Counted from the stretch's first letter, positions 45,116 to 55,085 are shown. The stretch: DNA of 64,000 nt from Neiella holothuriorum (GCF_019457915.1 NZ_JAHZSS010000022.1:1-64000); one strand, 5' to 3'. Made by a program: numbers and translations. The notes: generated from the sequence alone by a model not told the origin.

Positions 45116-46765
45116 ATGAAGCCAACTTTCGATTTCAAACGCGCCAAAGTCCTGATCGTTGATGATCAACGAGCGTTCCAGGTCACCCTCAAAGGGATGC
45201 TGGTCAATTTAGGTATCAAGGACATTCACTTCGTTGAGTCGTCCGAAGCCGCTATTCGTTCTTGCCGAAGTACTAAGTACGACGTGGTATTGGCCGACTA
45301 TAACTTGGGCCCAGGCAAAAATGGCCAACAACTGCTAGAAAGCCTTCGAGCCAAAAAGCTACTTTCCGCGTCTGCAATTTATTTCATTATTTCCGGCGAA
45401 AGTACCCGTGGTGTTGTGTTGGGCGCCATTGAACGTGAACCCGATGACTACCTTGTCAAACCTTTCTCATTAAAACAGTTATCGACTCGGCTACGCCGCG
45501 CTTACCTAAAACACACCGAATTAGAAGACATCTACGCAGCTATCCACACCGATGACTTAGAAGCAGCCAAGGTTAGTTGCCGTGAACTGTTGTCGAAAAA
45601 AAGTCGCTATTCCGGCTTGTGTAACAAAATCTTGGCTGAGCTCTATATTCGTACAGGCGAGCCCCAAGAAGCCGAAAAGATCCTTCGAGCCATTCTCGAG
45701 CAGCGCGATCTGGTTTGGGCTCGAGTTTCTTTAGGTCACGCGCTCAATGCAGCGAAGAATCCGCAAGAAGCCTTATCGATGGTCGCGCCAATATTGAAGT
45801 CGAGCCCTCTTACCGTCGAAGCGCAGGACTGTATGGCCGACTCTTATATAGCCTTAGGCGATGAAGACAAAGCATTAGAGCTACTGAAAAAAGCCACTGA
45901 TCTATCGCCGTTTCGGCCAGAACGACAGACGAAGTTAGCTCAGCTGGCGTTAGCCAATGATCAATACCAAATGGCATTGGATGCATTCAAACAGGTTTAT
46001 GAACAAAGTCGCCGGGCGATGGAGCGTAATACCGAACATTTGTGTAACTACGTTCGTAGCACGGTTGAAGCGGCACTAAGCCTCGATGACAAAAAACAAG
46101 CGTCTCGTCTCGAATCAGAAGCATTCAGTACGCTGATGCGGGCTCGTCAAGATGCCCAGTTCAATGGTTTTGATTTTCAAAACTATGAAGACTTACTGAA
46201 TGCCAGCAAGCTAGCCCGCCGTGGAGAGCTTATAAAAGCCAAAAAGCTCTATTACAAAGCGACTGAGCGGTACGATGACACCACCGCAGAAAGTAGCTTA
46301 CCCAATGATTTCATTGCTGAATGTTTAGCAACGGTAAGCATGATTGGCGAGCTGGAAGAAGCCGAAAAAGTGCTGGTTAAAGCCGAAAAACTCGATTCCA
46401 AAAACCCATTTGTTCGCTCAGCGATTAACCTGCAAAAATGCGAAACAAATGGTGTTCAAGCTCGTTTTGATACCTTTCGCATCCATAGTAAAGCCGGCCA
46501 AAAAGCCTATGATGATGATGACTTCAAAACAGCGATTGAGGAATTTGAACAGGCATTACAAATTGCACCGACGAATACCGGTGCAGCGCTTAACTTATTG
46601 CAGACCCTAATCAAACGACTACAAGAGTCCAAAAAGATGAGCAATGGTCAACTGCGCCGCTGTGACGAACTGTTTAAATCGGTCGAGGGGGTTCGCTTGC
46701 CATCACAGCACCGAAGCCGTAAAAATGAGCTATGGAGTCAGTTTCAGCAACTTAAAAGTCGCTAA
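45116..46765 (+). CDS. Response regulator with TPR output region
   Basis: A 549-residue cytoplasmic protein. Residues 8-125 form a CheY-like receiver: acidic pocket Asp16 and Asp17, phospho-acceptor Asp61 (VVLADYNLG), Ser93 and Lys115 (DYLVKPF). Residues of about 140-530 are TPR-type helical repeats (for example EAEKILRAILEQRDLVWARVS) with no DNA-binding domain, so output is probably by protein contact. Similar receiver-TPR proteins are common in Vibrio and Shewanella and have no settled role. No histidine kinase is adjacent. It begins 81 bases after tRNA-Tyr. Confidence 0.85.
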   Translation: MKPTFDFKRAKVLIVDDQRAFQVTLKGMLVNLGIKDIHFVESSEAAIRSCRSTKYDVVLADYNLGPGKNGQQLLESLRAKKLLSASAIYFIISGESTRGVVLGAIEREPDDYLVKPFSLKQLSTRLRRAYLKHTELEDIYAAIHTDDLEAAKVSCRELLSKKSRYSGLCNKILAELYIRTGEPQEAEKILRAILEQRDLVWARVSLGHALNAAKNPQEALSMVAPILKSSPLTVEAQDCMADSYIALGDEDKALELLKKATDLSPFRPERQTKLAQLALANDQYQMALDAFKQVYEQSRRAMERNTEHLCNYVRSTVEAALSLDDKKQASRLESEAFSTLMRARQDAQFNGFDFQNYEDLLNASKLARRGELIKAKKLYYKATERYDDTTAESSLPNDFIAECLATVSMIGELEEAEKVLVKAEKLDSKNPFVRSAINLQKCETNGVQARFDTFRIHSKAGQKAYDDDDFKTAIEEFEQALQIAPTNTGAALNLLQTLIKRLQESKKMSNGQLRRCDELFKSVEGVRLPSQHRSRKNELWSQFQQLKSR

Positions 46766-46858
46766 GGCAGCAGTTGCGATAAGTTTAATTGAATGTAACC
46801 GTTTGACACAGTTACACTAGGGCCAGCTTTTAAAAATAAAACAAAAAAAGGATTATCA

Positions 46859-47140
46859 ATGCGCTGTTTGCTGCCGTTCACTCTTATTGTTGCAGCCTTA
46901 GTAACTGGCTGCTCTTCGTCCAATACTTGCGAAAACATTGAGGATATCAATGCCCAGCGTCGCGAGTGTGAAGAGTTATCCAAACGAATTCGCCAAACCG
47001 AATCTGTGGTTGTACGTACTAATCTGCAAGAAATTTACGAAAAGCAATGCGTTGACATTCGTTTCTATCGTGATGGCTTTGATGATAGCCATATTTGTTC
47101 AACACGAGACAGAGATGAGCAACAACCAACTGAAGAATAA
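46859..47140 (+). CDS. Small cysteine-rich lipoprotein, function unknown
   Basis: A 93-residue lipoprotein. The lipobox LVTGC gives acylated Cys18. The mature part has four more cysteines (24, 37, 64 and 80), enough for two disulfides, and is mostly charged helix. AAGGA lies six bases before the ATG and a strong terminator follows the stop, so it is very likely expressed as a single gene. I do not recognise the family. Confidence 0.7.
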   Translation: MRCLLPFTLIVAALVTGCSSSNTCENIEDINAQRRECEELSKRIRQTESVVVRTNLQEIYEKQCVDIRFYRDGFDDSHICSTRDRDEQQPTEE

Positions 47141-47142
47141 AT

Positions 47143-47172
47143 AAAAAAGCCGCATCTAATGCGGCTTTTTTA
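47143..47172. terminator. Bidirectional rho-independent terminator
   Basis: AGCCGCAT and ATGCGGCT flank a three-base loop, with A6 before and T6 after. It separates the convergent small lipoprotein gene and the gene at 47181-47363. Confidence 0.95.
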
Positions 47173-47180
47173 TTGAAGGT

Positions 47181-47363
47181 TTAACGGTCTCGAAGCCGTT
47201 TTCTGATTTCATTGACGTAATCATCAACTGATAAATGGCGGTGAAAGTAAGCAAATTCCATATCTTTCACGAGTGCTGGATCCGTCAACTCAATTTCGAC
47301 TCTATCTTGCTGTAGCGCCAATCCAACTTGCGTCTTCCAGCTAAAGAAGTTTGTACAAAACAT
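47181..47363 (-). CDS. Small protein of unknown function
   Basis: A 60-residue soluble protein with an acidic middle and a basic end (RKRLRDR). I do not recognise it. GGAGGAGG about eight bases before the ATG at 47363 is a very strong ribosome-binding site and the stop is followed by a terminator, so it is probably real. It is divergent from xthA and could share its promoter region. Confidence 0.6.
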   Translation of the reverse strand: MFCTNFFSWKTQVGLALQQDRVEIELTDPALVKDMEFAYFHRHLSVDDYVNEIRKRLRDR

Positions 47364-47471
47364 CGTAACCTCCTCCCAATTTTGTTAAAGCGAATAAATT
47401 TGTGGGTACTTGTTTGGCTGCAAGGCGTTTGCGACAATCGTCGCTTCGTTCCTCGAAGCCGAATTCTTTTT

Positions 47472-48290
47472 ATGACCGACTTTAAAATCGTTTCTTTTAA
47501 TATCAATGGGCTGCGCGCCCGACTGCATCAGCTTCAAGCACTGATTGACAAACATAGCCCTGACGTCATTGGCCTGCAGGAAATCAAAGTGCACGATGAT
47601 GCCTTTCCTGTAGAAGCCGTTGAAGCAATGGGCTATCACGTGGCTTATCATGGCCAGAAAGCGCACTATGGCGTGGCCATGTTGACGAAAGCGGAACCGA
47701 CCAGTGTGGAAAAAGGCTTCCCCACAGATACCGAAGAAGCCCAACGTCGGATGATCACAGTAACAGTCCCCTTACCAAATGGCGAATCCGTTAAAGTAAT
47801 GAACGGCTACTACCCGCAAGGTGAAAGCCGTGATCACCCAGTAAAATTTCCCTACAAGCAACAGTTTTATAGCGATTTGCAGCAATATCTCGAACAACAT
47901 TGCAGCCCAGACGATAATCTCGTGCTAATTGGCGATATGAACATCTCGCCAACCGCTGCCGATATCGGAATTGGCGACAACAACGCTAAACGTTGGCTTA
48001 GAACTGGCAAATGTAGCTTCCTGCCAGAAGAGCGTGAGTGGCTAGCCACCCTACAGAGTTTTGGCCTTACCGATTCGTTTAGAGCATTACACCCCGACAC
48101 CGACGACCGGTTTAGCTGGTTTGATTACCGCTCTCGCGGCTTTGATGATAACCGTGGATTACGAATCGATTTACTGCTGACCAGCGCATCAATGCAAGCA
48201 TGCTGCGTTGAAAGTGACGTTGACTATGAGTTACGTGGCATCGAAAAACCATCCGATCACGCGCCAGTCTGGAGCTCATTTCAATTTTAA
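47472..48290 (+). CDS. xthA: Exodeoxyribonuclease III
   Basis: A 272-residue exonuclease/AP endonuclease of the EEP superfamily, used in base-excision repair. [14 protein letters not shown] (catalytic Glu near residue 34), the active GDMNISP segment near residue 156 and the final SDHAPVW (catalytic His) are present. A longer reading frame begins about 140 bases upstream, but the ATG at 47472 gives the family N-terminus [12 protein letters not shown]. The ribosome-binding site is weak. Confidence 0.95.
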   Translation: MTDFKIVSFNINGLRARLHQLQALIDKHSPDVIGLQEIKVHDDAFPVEAVEAMGYHVAYHGQKAHYGVAMLTKAEPTSVEKGFPTDTEEAQRRMITVTVPLPNGESVKVMNGYYPQGESRDHPVKFPYKQQFYSDLQQYLEQHCSPDDNLVLIGDMNISPTAADIGIGDNNAKRWLRTGKCSFLPEEREWLATLQSFGLTDSFRALHPDTDDRFSWFDYRSRGFDDNRGLRIDLLLTSASMQACCVESDVDYELRGIEKPSDHAPVWSSFQF

Positions 48291-48307
48291 TTGAGACTCA
48301 AAATAAC

Positions 48308-48332
48308 AAACAGGGCTCCGAAGAGCCCTGTT
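48308..48332 (-). terminator. Terminator hairpin between xthA and DUF3360 gene
   Basis: A perfect 10-bp stem (48309-48318 with 48323-48332, loop CGAA). The tail is T-rich only on the minus strand (TGTTATTTTG), so it mainly ends the DUF3360 transcript, 25 bases after its stop. Confidence 0.8.
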
Positions 48333-48356
48333 CTGAATCATGAAATGGGTATTTAA

Positions 48357-49880
48357 TTAGAGTAGCGCAGGAATTGCGTACTTAGGCTCTAACATACCAA
48401 CGGCCAGCATTGCAGCTAAACAAATAAGCAACACAGAGCCTGGGATCAGCAAGCGATCGATTTTCGACAACTTCTTCGGGCGATCCTTATCACCGATTAA
48501 GCCATTGTTGTCCAGTAGCATCGTTAAAGCCCATGCCAATACTGGGTTGGTAACCGCCGCAGCGAATACACAAATACCGGCCGCTTGAGCATCCTTTTCA
48601 TTACGAATCATCTGCATACCCGCTTCCAGCAATGGCAGGAAAACACCAACTAGCAATGCTACACGCATCACTGGTGGCCATACTGCAACATCCATTGGGA
48701 AACCTAGGATAGCCACAATAATACACAGTAACCCCAATAAGATAGCGCCCGCAGGAATTGGACGTTTAGCGATGGCGGCTGGGATCATATAAGTACCCCA
48801 AGATGATGTAATGTTACCACCACCCACTGCAGTACCAACGATTTGACGGAATGAACAAGCGGTCATGGTGTCATCAACATCCATTAATACACGTTCAGTC
48901 TTTTTCGGGTAGTTTAACTCTTGGAAAATACGGTGACCGAGGAAATCAGGCGACCACATAGCAACAGCCAACAACGCAAATGGTAATGATGCAATGAAGT
49001 GAGACACTGTTGGTAGGCCTAACATCCAACCTTCTTCAGTGCTTCCCCACCAATACATAGGGTTTAGGTTTGGCAGGCCCATTTGAGTTTCAAATCGAAG
49101 ATCGAAACCTGCGCCAAATGCCAGCGCAATCACCAAGCCCGTAATCGCACAAGCAGGAATAGCTAACCAACGTTTTCCTAACCGCGCCAAAATGGCGTAC
49201 ATAATAACAGTAACGCCAAGCACAATGAGGCCGACATATCCCATGTCTCCCCCTGCAACCCCGGCTTCAGCACTCTCTAGGCCAACGGCCCAATCTTGAA
49301 TGTTACCAATCATGCTCATGGCGCCGGTAAACCCAAGGAACACCAACAAGCCGCCAGCAACCCCTTCACTGGTTAGATTTACCAGCTTTGAGCCGCCTTT
49401 AAAGTAACTAAGCAACAAACCAAAAATACCGAGCAAAATAGCCAGCGCTAATGGATGCGCGCCAGCAAGTGCAATAGCACCAATCAGCGGGATCATCGGA
49501 CCGTGGTTACCGGCCAAATTTGCGCGAGGGTTAAAGATACCGGATGCAAGCACACAGAACAGCAACGCAGGGATCAGCATTTCAACGCGAGCAACTTCAA
49601 TGGCAAAATCTTTACCTAATTGAATGTGTTCCCATTTGGCAGACAAGCCATCAGCCCACGCCATCATTACGGCCGAGTACATGGCGATAATGCCGATCGT
49701 CCCCGCAATGGCAGGAACTAAATCTTCCCACTCAAAACGGAAGTCGCGGAAAGGAAGATTCAAACCCCAGCGCTTTGGCTGCATGATTTGCAGCTCGTGA
49801 TCCAAATAGTCAGAGCGACTTTCAAATTCGCTAGCGGGCTTGTGAAGCTCCTGGTAACTCTTATTATCTTGCTGTTCCAT
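48357..49880 (-). CDS. DUF3360 family membrane transporter
   Basis: A 507-residue inner-membrane protein with about 12-13 hydrophobic segments. The cytoplasmic YQELHKPASEFESRSDYLDHELQIMQPKRW opening, NPRANLAGNHGPMIPLI near residue 120 and SSWGTYMIPAAIAKRPIPAG near residue 370 match my memory of DUF3360. The family looks related to the SulP/NCS2 fold, so an anion or nucleobase-like substrate is plausible but unproven. The ATG at 49880 is used; a TTG at 49916 is possible. It diverges from pflB across 0.9 kb of DNA that holds a consensus FNR-type box. Confidence 0.8.
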   Translation of the reverse strand: MEQQDNKSYQELHKPASEFESRSDYLDHELQIMQPKRWGLNLPFRDFRFEWEDLVPAIAGTIGIIAMYSAVMMAWADGLSAKWEHIQLGKDFAIEVARVEMLIPALLFCVLASGIFNPRANLAGNHGPMIPLIGAIALAGAHPLALAILLGIFGLLLSYFKGGSKLVNLTSEGVAGGLLVFLGFTGAMSMIGNIQDWAVGLESAEAGVAGGDMGYVGLIVLGVTVIMYAILARLGKRWLAIPACAITGLVIALAFGAGFDLRFETQMGLPNLNPMYWWGSTEEGWMLGLPTVSHFIASLPFALLAVAMWSPDFLGHRIFQELNYPKKTERVLMDVDDTMTACSFRQIVGTAVGGGNITSSWGTYMIPAAIAKRPIPAGAILLGLLCIIVAILGFPMDVAVWPPVMRVALLVGVFLPLLEAGMQMIRNEKDAQAAGICVFAAAVTNPVLAWALTMLLDNNGLIGDKDRPKKLSKIDRLLIPGSVLLICLAAMLAVGMLEPKYAIPALL

Positions 49881-50101
49881 AAGATTTCGCTTGTTGTTGC
49901 TCGAATGTATTGCCAAGTCAGCAGGCCTAACCTTACTGCATCGACGGCCAATAATTATGATGTAAAAATGACGTTTACACAGTCTAGAGAAGATCTACCA
50001 TTTCGCGAAAAATGAATGTCTTGCAGTGGCACAAACTGTGTGGAGACGAACTAATATAACGCCAAACGCGCACACATTAGGGATTTTGGAACTTGTTTTC
50101 A

Positions 50102-50115
50102 TTGATGAAAATCAA
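50102..50115. promoter_or_regulatory. FNR-type binding site, consensus
   Basis: TTGATGAAAATCAA matches TTGAT-N4-ATCAA at all ten positions. It is 222 bases from the DUF3360 start and 650 bases from pflB, so it may serve either gene. Confidence 0.6.
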
Positions 50116-50267
50116 TTACAAACAACTATCAAAATATTTAAATACGGCGCAAGGGCAAACAAAAACAATAATAAACAATAAGTTAACAACTCAACACCAC
50201 CTTAACTTCGAACCTCACTTGATCACTTTATATTACGAAATAAAGGTAAACTGAAAGTGATATCTTT

Positions 50268-50282
50268 GTTAATGCTATGTTA
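50268..50282. promoter_or_regulatory. ArcA-like box
   Basis: GTTAATGCTATGTTA matches the E. coli ArcA-P consensus GTTAATTAAATGTTA at 12 or 13 of 15 positions and keeps both GTTA direct-repeat halves. A further GTTAACAAC half-site lies at 50182-50190. Confidence 0.45.
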
Positions 50283-50415
50283 ACTCCGAAAAAAATACGA
50301 AATTTAATTACACCAACATTCACAATTGGTCTTACCAACCCCTATAACCTTCTTTATATAGTGGTTTTTAATTGTGTACTGAACTATGTAATTTTTTTAC
50401 AAGATATGAATAAAT

Positions 50416-50429
50416 CTGATCCAGATCAA
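50416..50429 (+). promoter_or_regulatory. FNR-type binding site, 9 of 10
   Basis: CTGATCCAGATCAA differs from the consensus at one position. A GATACT -10-like element is centred about 30 bases downstream, near class II spacing for a promoter reading toward pflB. A TATAAT at 50434-50439 is too close to be used with a class II site. Confidence 0.5.
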
Positions 50430-50764
50430 TCCGTATAATGGCGCATTTAGATACTTTGTTGCCACACAAATCGGCACCTTGCCCGAGTTGCATGTAACAA
50501 CATGATAAACAAGACATTTTAATAAAAATGGTCATATTCTTCGATAGTTCATCATGTAGCGCATTGAAATAGCTGTAATTTGCAACCATATCTCTGATGG
50601 ACTGCTAGAATTAGTTATCGATTTCAGCAGTAACCGCTCTGATTGAGGCTGAATGTGGTGACGTGTCGAAAGTAGCCCCGAGTGCTACACACTGTCAGGT
50701 ATTTGTGTCGTACGTTGCACCAGTAGCTACGACTGTCATATTTCAAATCACAAGGTAAATAGCA

Positions 50765-53056
50765 ATGGCTGATCAAACCGAAACATTTGCCACCGCTTGG
50801 GAAGGCTTCCTACCCGGCGACTGGAAAAATGAAGTAAATGTTCGCGATTTTATCCAAAAGAATTACAGCCCATATGAAGGCGACGAAAGCTTCCTAGCTG
50901 GCGCGACTGAAGCCACAACTCAGTTGTGGGACAAGGTCATGGAAGGTATCAAGCAAGAGAACTCGACTCATGCTCCGGTTGATTTTGATACCGATTTACC
51001 AGCCACCATCACCTCGCACGATGCGGGTTATATCAATAAAGATTTAGAAACCATCGTTGGTTTACAAACAGATGCACCGCTAAAACGCGGCATCATCTGT
51101 AACGGTGGTATTCGCATGGTTGAAACAAGCTGTGCAGTTTACGGTAAAGAACTTGATCCAATGATCAACAAAGTATTCTCTGAATACCGTAAAACACACA
51201 ACCAAGGCGTTTTCGACGTTTACACAGGCGACATCCGCAACTGCCGTAAGTCTGGTGTAATCACCGGCTTGCCAGATGCATACGGCCGTGGCCGTATCAT
51301 CGGTGACTACCGCCGTGTTGCTCTGTACGGTATCGACTTCCTCATGAAAGACAAAGTGCGTCAGCACAAGTCACTCGAAGAAGCTATGTACTCAGCGGTT
51401 GATTCTGCGGCTCTTGAGCGCGCGATTCGCCTGCGTGAAGAAATCTCAGAACAGCACCGTGCTTTAGGTCAAATGAAAGAAATGGCCGCGAAATACGGCT
51501 ACGATATCAGCGGACCAGCTACCACAGCTCAAGAAGCTATCCAGTGGACCTACTTCGGTTACTTGGCTGCAGTGAAGAGCCAGAACGGTGCCGCAATGTC
51601 TCTTGGCCGTGCGTCTACCTTCCTCGATGTTTACATTGAGCGCGATATTGCTGCTGGCAAGATCAACGAAGAACAAGCTCAGGAAATGATTGACCATTTC
51701 GTTATGAAGCTACGTATGGTTCGCTTCCTGCGTACGCCAGAATACGATGAGTTGTTCTCTGGTGATCCAATCTGGGCAACTGAATCATTGGCAGGTATGG
51801 GCTTAGACGGTCGTACTCTGGTTGCTAAAACCAGCTTCCGTTTCATGAACACCCTGTACACCATGGGCCCAAGCCCAGAGCCAAACATGACCATTCTGTG
51901 GTCTGAAAACTTGCCAGATAACTTCAAACGTTTCTGCGCCAAAGTTTCTATCGATACCAGCTCTGTTCAGTACGAAAACGATGACCTGATGCGCAACGAT
52001 TTCGAATCTGACGATTACGGTATTGCTTGTTGTGTGAGCCCAATGGTTATTGGTAAGCACATGCAGTTCTTCGGTGCCCGCGCAAACTTAGCTAAAACCC
52101 TGCTGTACGCAATCAACGGCGGTGTTGATGAGAAGTTGAAAATCCAAATTGGTCCTGTTGCTGACAAAGTAACCGACGAATACTTGGATTACGATGACGT
52201 AACGGCTCGACTCGATACGCTAATGGATTGGTTGGCTAAGCAATACGTTGCGGCGCTAAACTGCATTCACTTTATGCACGACAAGTACTCCTATGAAGCT
52301 GCCCTTATGGCACTGCATGATCGTGACGTACGTCGTACTATGGCGTGTGGTATCGCAGGCCTGTCAATTACTGCAGATTCACTGGCTGCTATTAAATACG
52401 CCAAAGTGAAACCTGTACGTGACGAAGACGGCATTGCTGTCGACTTCGAAATCGAAGGCGACTTCCCTAAATACGGTAACAATGACGACCGTGTTGATAG
52501 CATCGCTTGTGAGCTGGTTGAAAGCTTCATGAAGAAGATTCAACAGCTGTCTACATACCGTGATGCAGTACCAACTCAGTCGGTTCTAACCATTACATCA
52601 AACGTTGTATACGGTAAGAAAACTGGTACTACACCTGATGGTCGCGTTGCTGGTAGCCCGTTTGCACCAGGTGCAAACCCAATGCACGGCCGTGACGAAA
52701 AAGGTGCTGTAGCCTCATTAACGTCAGTTGCTAAACTACCATTTGCTTACGCCAAAGATGGTATCTCTTACACCTTCTCTATCGTGCCAAACGCACTGGG
52801 TAAAGAAGAAGAAATTCGTAAGAAGAACCTAGCAGGCCTAATGGACGGTTATTTCCATCACACACCTAGCCTTGAAGGTGGTCAACACCTGAACGTGAAC
52901 GTGATGAACCGTGAAATGCTGTTGGATGCAATGGAAAACCCTGAGAAATATCCTCAGTTGACCATTCGCGTTTCAGGTTACGCAGTTCGCTTTAACTCGT
53001 TGACCAAAGAACAGCAGAACGACGTTATCGCTCGTACATTTACGACATCGTTCTAA
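50765..53056 (+). CDS. pflB: Pyruvate formate-lyase
   Basis: A 763-residue glycyl-radical enzyme that splits pyruvate with CoA into acetyl-CoA and formate without oxygen. The active-site pair is Cys422 and Cys423 (IACCVSP), and the glycyl-radical residue is Gly738 in RVSGYAVRF. The length is close to the E. coli protein (760 residues). It is followed by pflA, which activates it. The focA formate channel that usually precedes pflB is absent here. Codon use is strongly biased toward frequent codons, as expected for an abundant protein. Confidence 0.98.
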   Translation: MADQTETFATAWEGFLPGDWKNEVNVRDFIQKNYSPYEGDESFLAGATEATTQLWDKVMEGIKQENSTHAPVDFDTDLPATITSHDAGYINKDLETIVGLQTDAPLKRGIICNGGIRMVETSCAVYGKELDPMINKVFSEYRKTHNQGVFDVYTGDIRNCRKSGVITGLPDAYGRGRIIGDYRRVALYGIDFLMKDKVRQHKSLEEAMYSAVDSAALERAIRLREEISEQHRALGQMKEMAAKYGYDISGPATTAQEAIQWTYFGYLAAVKSQNGAAMSLGRASTFLDVYIERDIAAGKINEEQAQEMIDHFVMKLRMVRFLRTPEYDELFSGDPIWATESLAGMGLDGRTLVAKTSFRFMNTLYTMGPSPEPNMTILWSENLPDNFKRFCAKVSIDTSSVQYENDDLMRNDFESDDYGIACCVSPMVIGKHMQFFGARANLAKTLLYAINGGVDEKLKIQIGPVADKVTDEYLDYDDVTARLDTLMDWLAKQYVAALNCIHFMHDKYSYEAALMALHDRDVRRTMACGIAGLSITADSLAAIKYAKVKPVRDEDGIAVDFEIEGDFPKYGNNDDRVDSIACELVESFMKKIQQLSTYRDAVPTQSVLTITSNVVYGKKTGTTPDGRVAGSPFAPGANPMHGRDEKGAVASLTSVAKLPFAYAKDGISYTFSIVPNALGKEEEIRKKNLAGLMDGYFHHTPSLEGGQHLNVNVMNREMLLDAMENPEKYPQLTIRVSGYAVRFNSLTKEQQNDVIARTFTTSF

Positions 53057-53075
53057 TGCATCTCAAGTAATGCAT

Positions 53076-53128
53076 CTGAGCTAAAGCTCAGCTACACTAG
53101 GCCTTGCATTGTGCAAGGCCTTTTTTTT
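53076..53128 (+). terminator. Hairpin and rho-independent terminator after pflB
   Basis: A perfect 9-bp stem (53100-53108 with 53112-53120) is followed by eight T residues. A second hairpin (CTGAGC with GCTCAG, 53076-53091) lies just before it. Only part of the transcripts would read on into pflA, which lowers PflA relative to PflB. Confidence 0.9.
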
Positions 53129-53151
53129 ACCAATAAGAAACCACACCATAT

Positions 53152-53892
53152 ATGAGTATTACCGGACGAATTCACTCAGTTGAAACCTGCGGCACCGTTG
53201 ACGGCCCGGGCATTCGCTACATTGTTTTCATGCAGGGCTGCTTAATGCGTTGCAAATACTGTCACAACCGAGATACGTGGGATGTGGATGGTGGCAATGA
53301 AAAAACCGTAGCCGATATCATGAACGACATGTTGAGCTACCGCCATTTCATTGAAGCGTCTGACGGTGGCATAACGGCATCGGGCGGCGAAGCGACATTG
53401 CAGGCCGAATTTGTCACAGAGCTGTTTAAAGCATGTCAGGCCGAAGGCATTCATACTTGCCTCGATACCAACGGCTTTGTTCGTCATCACAGTGAAAAAA
53501 TTGAGCACTTACTTGATGTGAGTGATTTGGTAATGCTCGACATCAAGCAAATGGATGATGCTAAGCATATCGATCTGACCAAGGTCAGCAATCGCCATGC
53601 GAAAGAGTTTGCCTTGCGTCTAGCTGAACGTAACCAAACAACGTGGGTACGCTATGTTGTGGTGGGCGGTTACACCGATGATGAAGCTTCCGCCCATGAG
53701 TTGGCAAAATTCCTCGCTCCGATGAAGAATATTGAGCGGGTCGAATTGCTGCCTTATCACGAGCTAGGTAAACACAAGTGGGAAGCCATGGGTGAAACCT
53801 ATGAGTTGAACGACGTTCACCCGCCAAGCAAAGAGATCATGGAAAAAATTCTGGCCATCTTTAAATCATACGATTTACCTGTCATCTATTAA
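53152..53892 (+). CDS. pflA: Pyruvate formate-lyase-activating enzyme
   Basis: A 246-residue radical SAM enzyme that makes the glycyl radical on PflB. The 4Fe-4S ligands are Cys30, Cys34 and Cys37 (C-x3-C-x2-C). The [20 protein letters not shown] segment and the later [16 protein letters not shown] segment are typical. It is separated from pflB by a terminator, so it is made at lower level by read-through or its own promoter. Its stop overlaps the start of the next gene (TAATG). Confidence 0.97.
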   Translation: MSITGRIHSVETCGTVDGPGIRYIVFMQGCLMRCKYCHNRDTWDVDGGNEKTVADIMNDMLSYRHFIEASDGGITASGGEATLQAEFVTELFKACQAEGIHTCLDTNGFVRHHSEKIEHLLDVSDLVMLDIKQMDDAKHIDLTKVSNRHAKEFALRLAERNQTTWVRYVVVGGYTDDEASAHELAKFLAPMKNIERVELLPYHELGKHKWEAMGETYELNDVHPPSKEIMEKILAIFKSYDLPVIY

Positions 53893-54530
53893 TGACTTGG
53901 AGTTTGGTGGGGATTGCCCTTTGGGCTTTGCTGTTGTATCAGCTAAGCCCGAGCTGGTGCTTAAGCCAGCTCCGTAACTCCTCTACCCTTTCTCGAAATT
54001 TCGCGACTTGCATTGCCGCTCTTGCCGTTCTTTGGCACCTAAAAATAGAATTGATTGAAGGCCTTGCCCTACACTTTCTGCTCGTAACCGCGGTGACCTT
54101 AATTCTTGGCTTTCGAATAAGCTGTATTGCAACGTCGTCTGCCATGTTGTTACTAGCCGCAACCAATCAAATAACCTGGCAACAATTGCCCGAACACTGG
54201 CTCATTCATATATTCCCGATTATTGTGATGAGCTATTTACTGCTGCTCATCAGCCGTAAGTACCTACCACGTCATCTATTTGTTTATATTTTTGTCAATG
54301 CGTTCCTAACCGCAGCAGTCGCTATCGCCTTGAGCATTGGTATTCAAGCGCTGTGGTACAACCTCACAGGGCAATACAGTAGCGACCAAATCAATCAATA
54401 CTTACTTCGTATGCTGCCTTTGATGGTGTTTCCAGAGGCCTTACTCAACGGCATGCTAATCACCGTGCTTGCGGTGTACACGCCACACAACTTGTGCACT
54501 TATCGAGATTCGGAATATTTGAATAACTAG
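53892..54530 (+). CDS. CbiM-like ECF-type membrane protein
   Basis: A 212-residue inner-membrane protein with about six or seven hydrophobic segments. The GLALHFLLVTAVTLILG segment, the LPRHLFVYIFVNAFLTAA segment and the PLMVFPEALLNGMLITVLAVY segment fit the stand-alone energy-coupling factor permease (CbiM) family found in Gammaproteobacteria. True CbiM takes up cobalt with CbiN, CbiQ and CbiO, none of which is here. The one-base overlap with pflA implies translational coupling. Its N-terminus lacks the metal-binding Met-His start of metal-transporting CbiM, so the substrate is uncertain. Confidence 0.65.
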   Translation: MTWSLVGIALWALLLYQLSPSWCLSQLRNSSTLSRNFATCIAALAVLWHLKIELIEGLALHFLLVTAVTLILGFRISCIATSSAMLLLAATNQITWQQLPEHWLIHIFPIIVMSYLLLLISRKYLPRHLFVYIFVNAFLTAAVAIALSIGIQALWYNLTGQYSSDQINQYLLRMLPLMVFPEALLNGMLITVLAVYTPHNLCTYRDSEYLNN

Positions 54531-54635
54531 CGGCCGATGGCCTTTATCGTTCAATAGCTGCAAATGGCTATTCAGTTGGAGGGAGAAGACGAAGAAGAAT
54601 CGAGCGGCTTCCCTGCAGGGAAGCTTAGGCGAACA

Positions 54636-55085
54636 TTAATGTGAGGGGCGATCTACTTTAGCAAACTGCTCTAACGATTCGAAAGCTCGTTTGAGAACAA
54701 GCGCTAAATCGCGAAATTTAGGTGTAGCGCAGCGGCTAGGTATTTGCTTACAGCCTTGTTCGACCATCGACTGATGTAGCTCTCCGTACCAACTTCTCAG
54801 TCCGCCAGACAGAGGCGATTCGGAACGTTTACCCAACCAATAAAGACCTTGCAGCGGCAAACTCAGCATTAGTAACGCCGAGGCAACAGCGGGCGGTATA
54901 GCATCAGTCAAATTGAGCCCTATCGGCATAGAGACCGCAAGCACAGCAAAAAGCGGCACGAACAGTTGCGCTTTACGAGTCAGCTGAATAATGCGGTTTT
55001 CAGGCATCAATAGCGCTAGCTCAGGGCGCATTGGCCAAGCCCGCATATAATCCTGTCCATCTTTAAATACCTGCATCATTTTCAT
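54636..55085 (-). CDS. yfbV: UPF0208 membrane protein YfbV
   Basis: A 149-residue inner-membrane protein with two hydrophobic segments (about residues 38-60 and 64-84) and a soluble C-terminal part. VFKDGQDYMRAWPMRPEL near residue 6 and PLQGLYWLGKRSESPL are the UPF0208 signatures. E. coli YfbV has been linked to insulating the Ter macrodomain. It is divergent from ackA, the same arrangement as in enterics. AGG lies eight bases before the ATG. Confidence 0.92.
   Translation of the reverse strand: MKMMQVFKDGQDYMRAWPMRPELALLMPENRIIQLTRKAQLFVPLFAVLAVSMPIGLNLTDAIPPAVASALLMLSLPLQGLYWLGKRSESPLSGGLRSWYGELHQSMVEQGCKQIPSRCATPKFRDLALVLKRAFESLEQFAKVDRPSH

Larger units (their letters stand above)
49881..50764. 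promoter_or_regulatory. Long divergent regulatory region of DUF3360 gene and pflB
   Basis: An 884-base region with no credible gene, A/T-rich from about 50100 to 50600. It carries a consensus FNR-type box (50102-50115), an ArcA-like box (50268-50282), a second FNR-type box (50416-50429) and, near the pflB start, two small hairpins (GTAGC 50672-50676 with GCTAC 50684-50688; GTCGTA 50707-50712 with TACGAC 50728-50733). AAGG lies nine bases before the pflB ATG. The long untranslated leader resembles the multi-promoter pfl control of E. coli in size. Confidence 0.6.

Noticed and set aside
50368-50589. 73-codon minus-strand frame in the pfl regulatory region
   Set aside because: It runs over the FNR-type box and shows no protein-like pattern.
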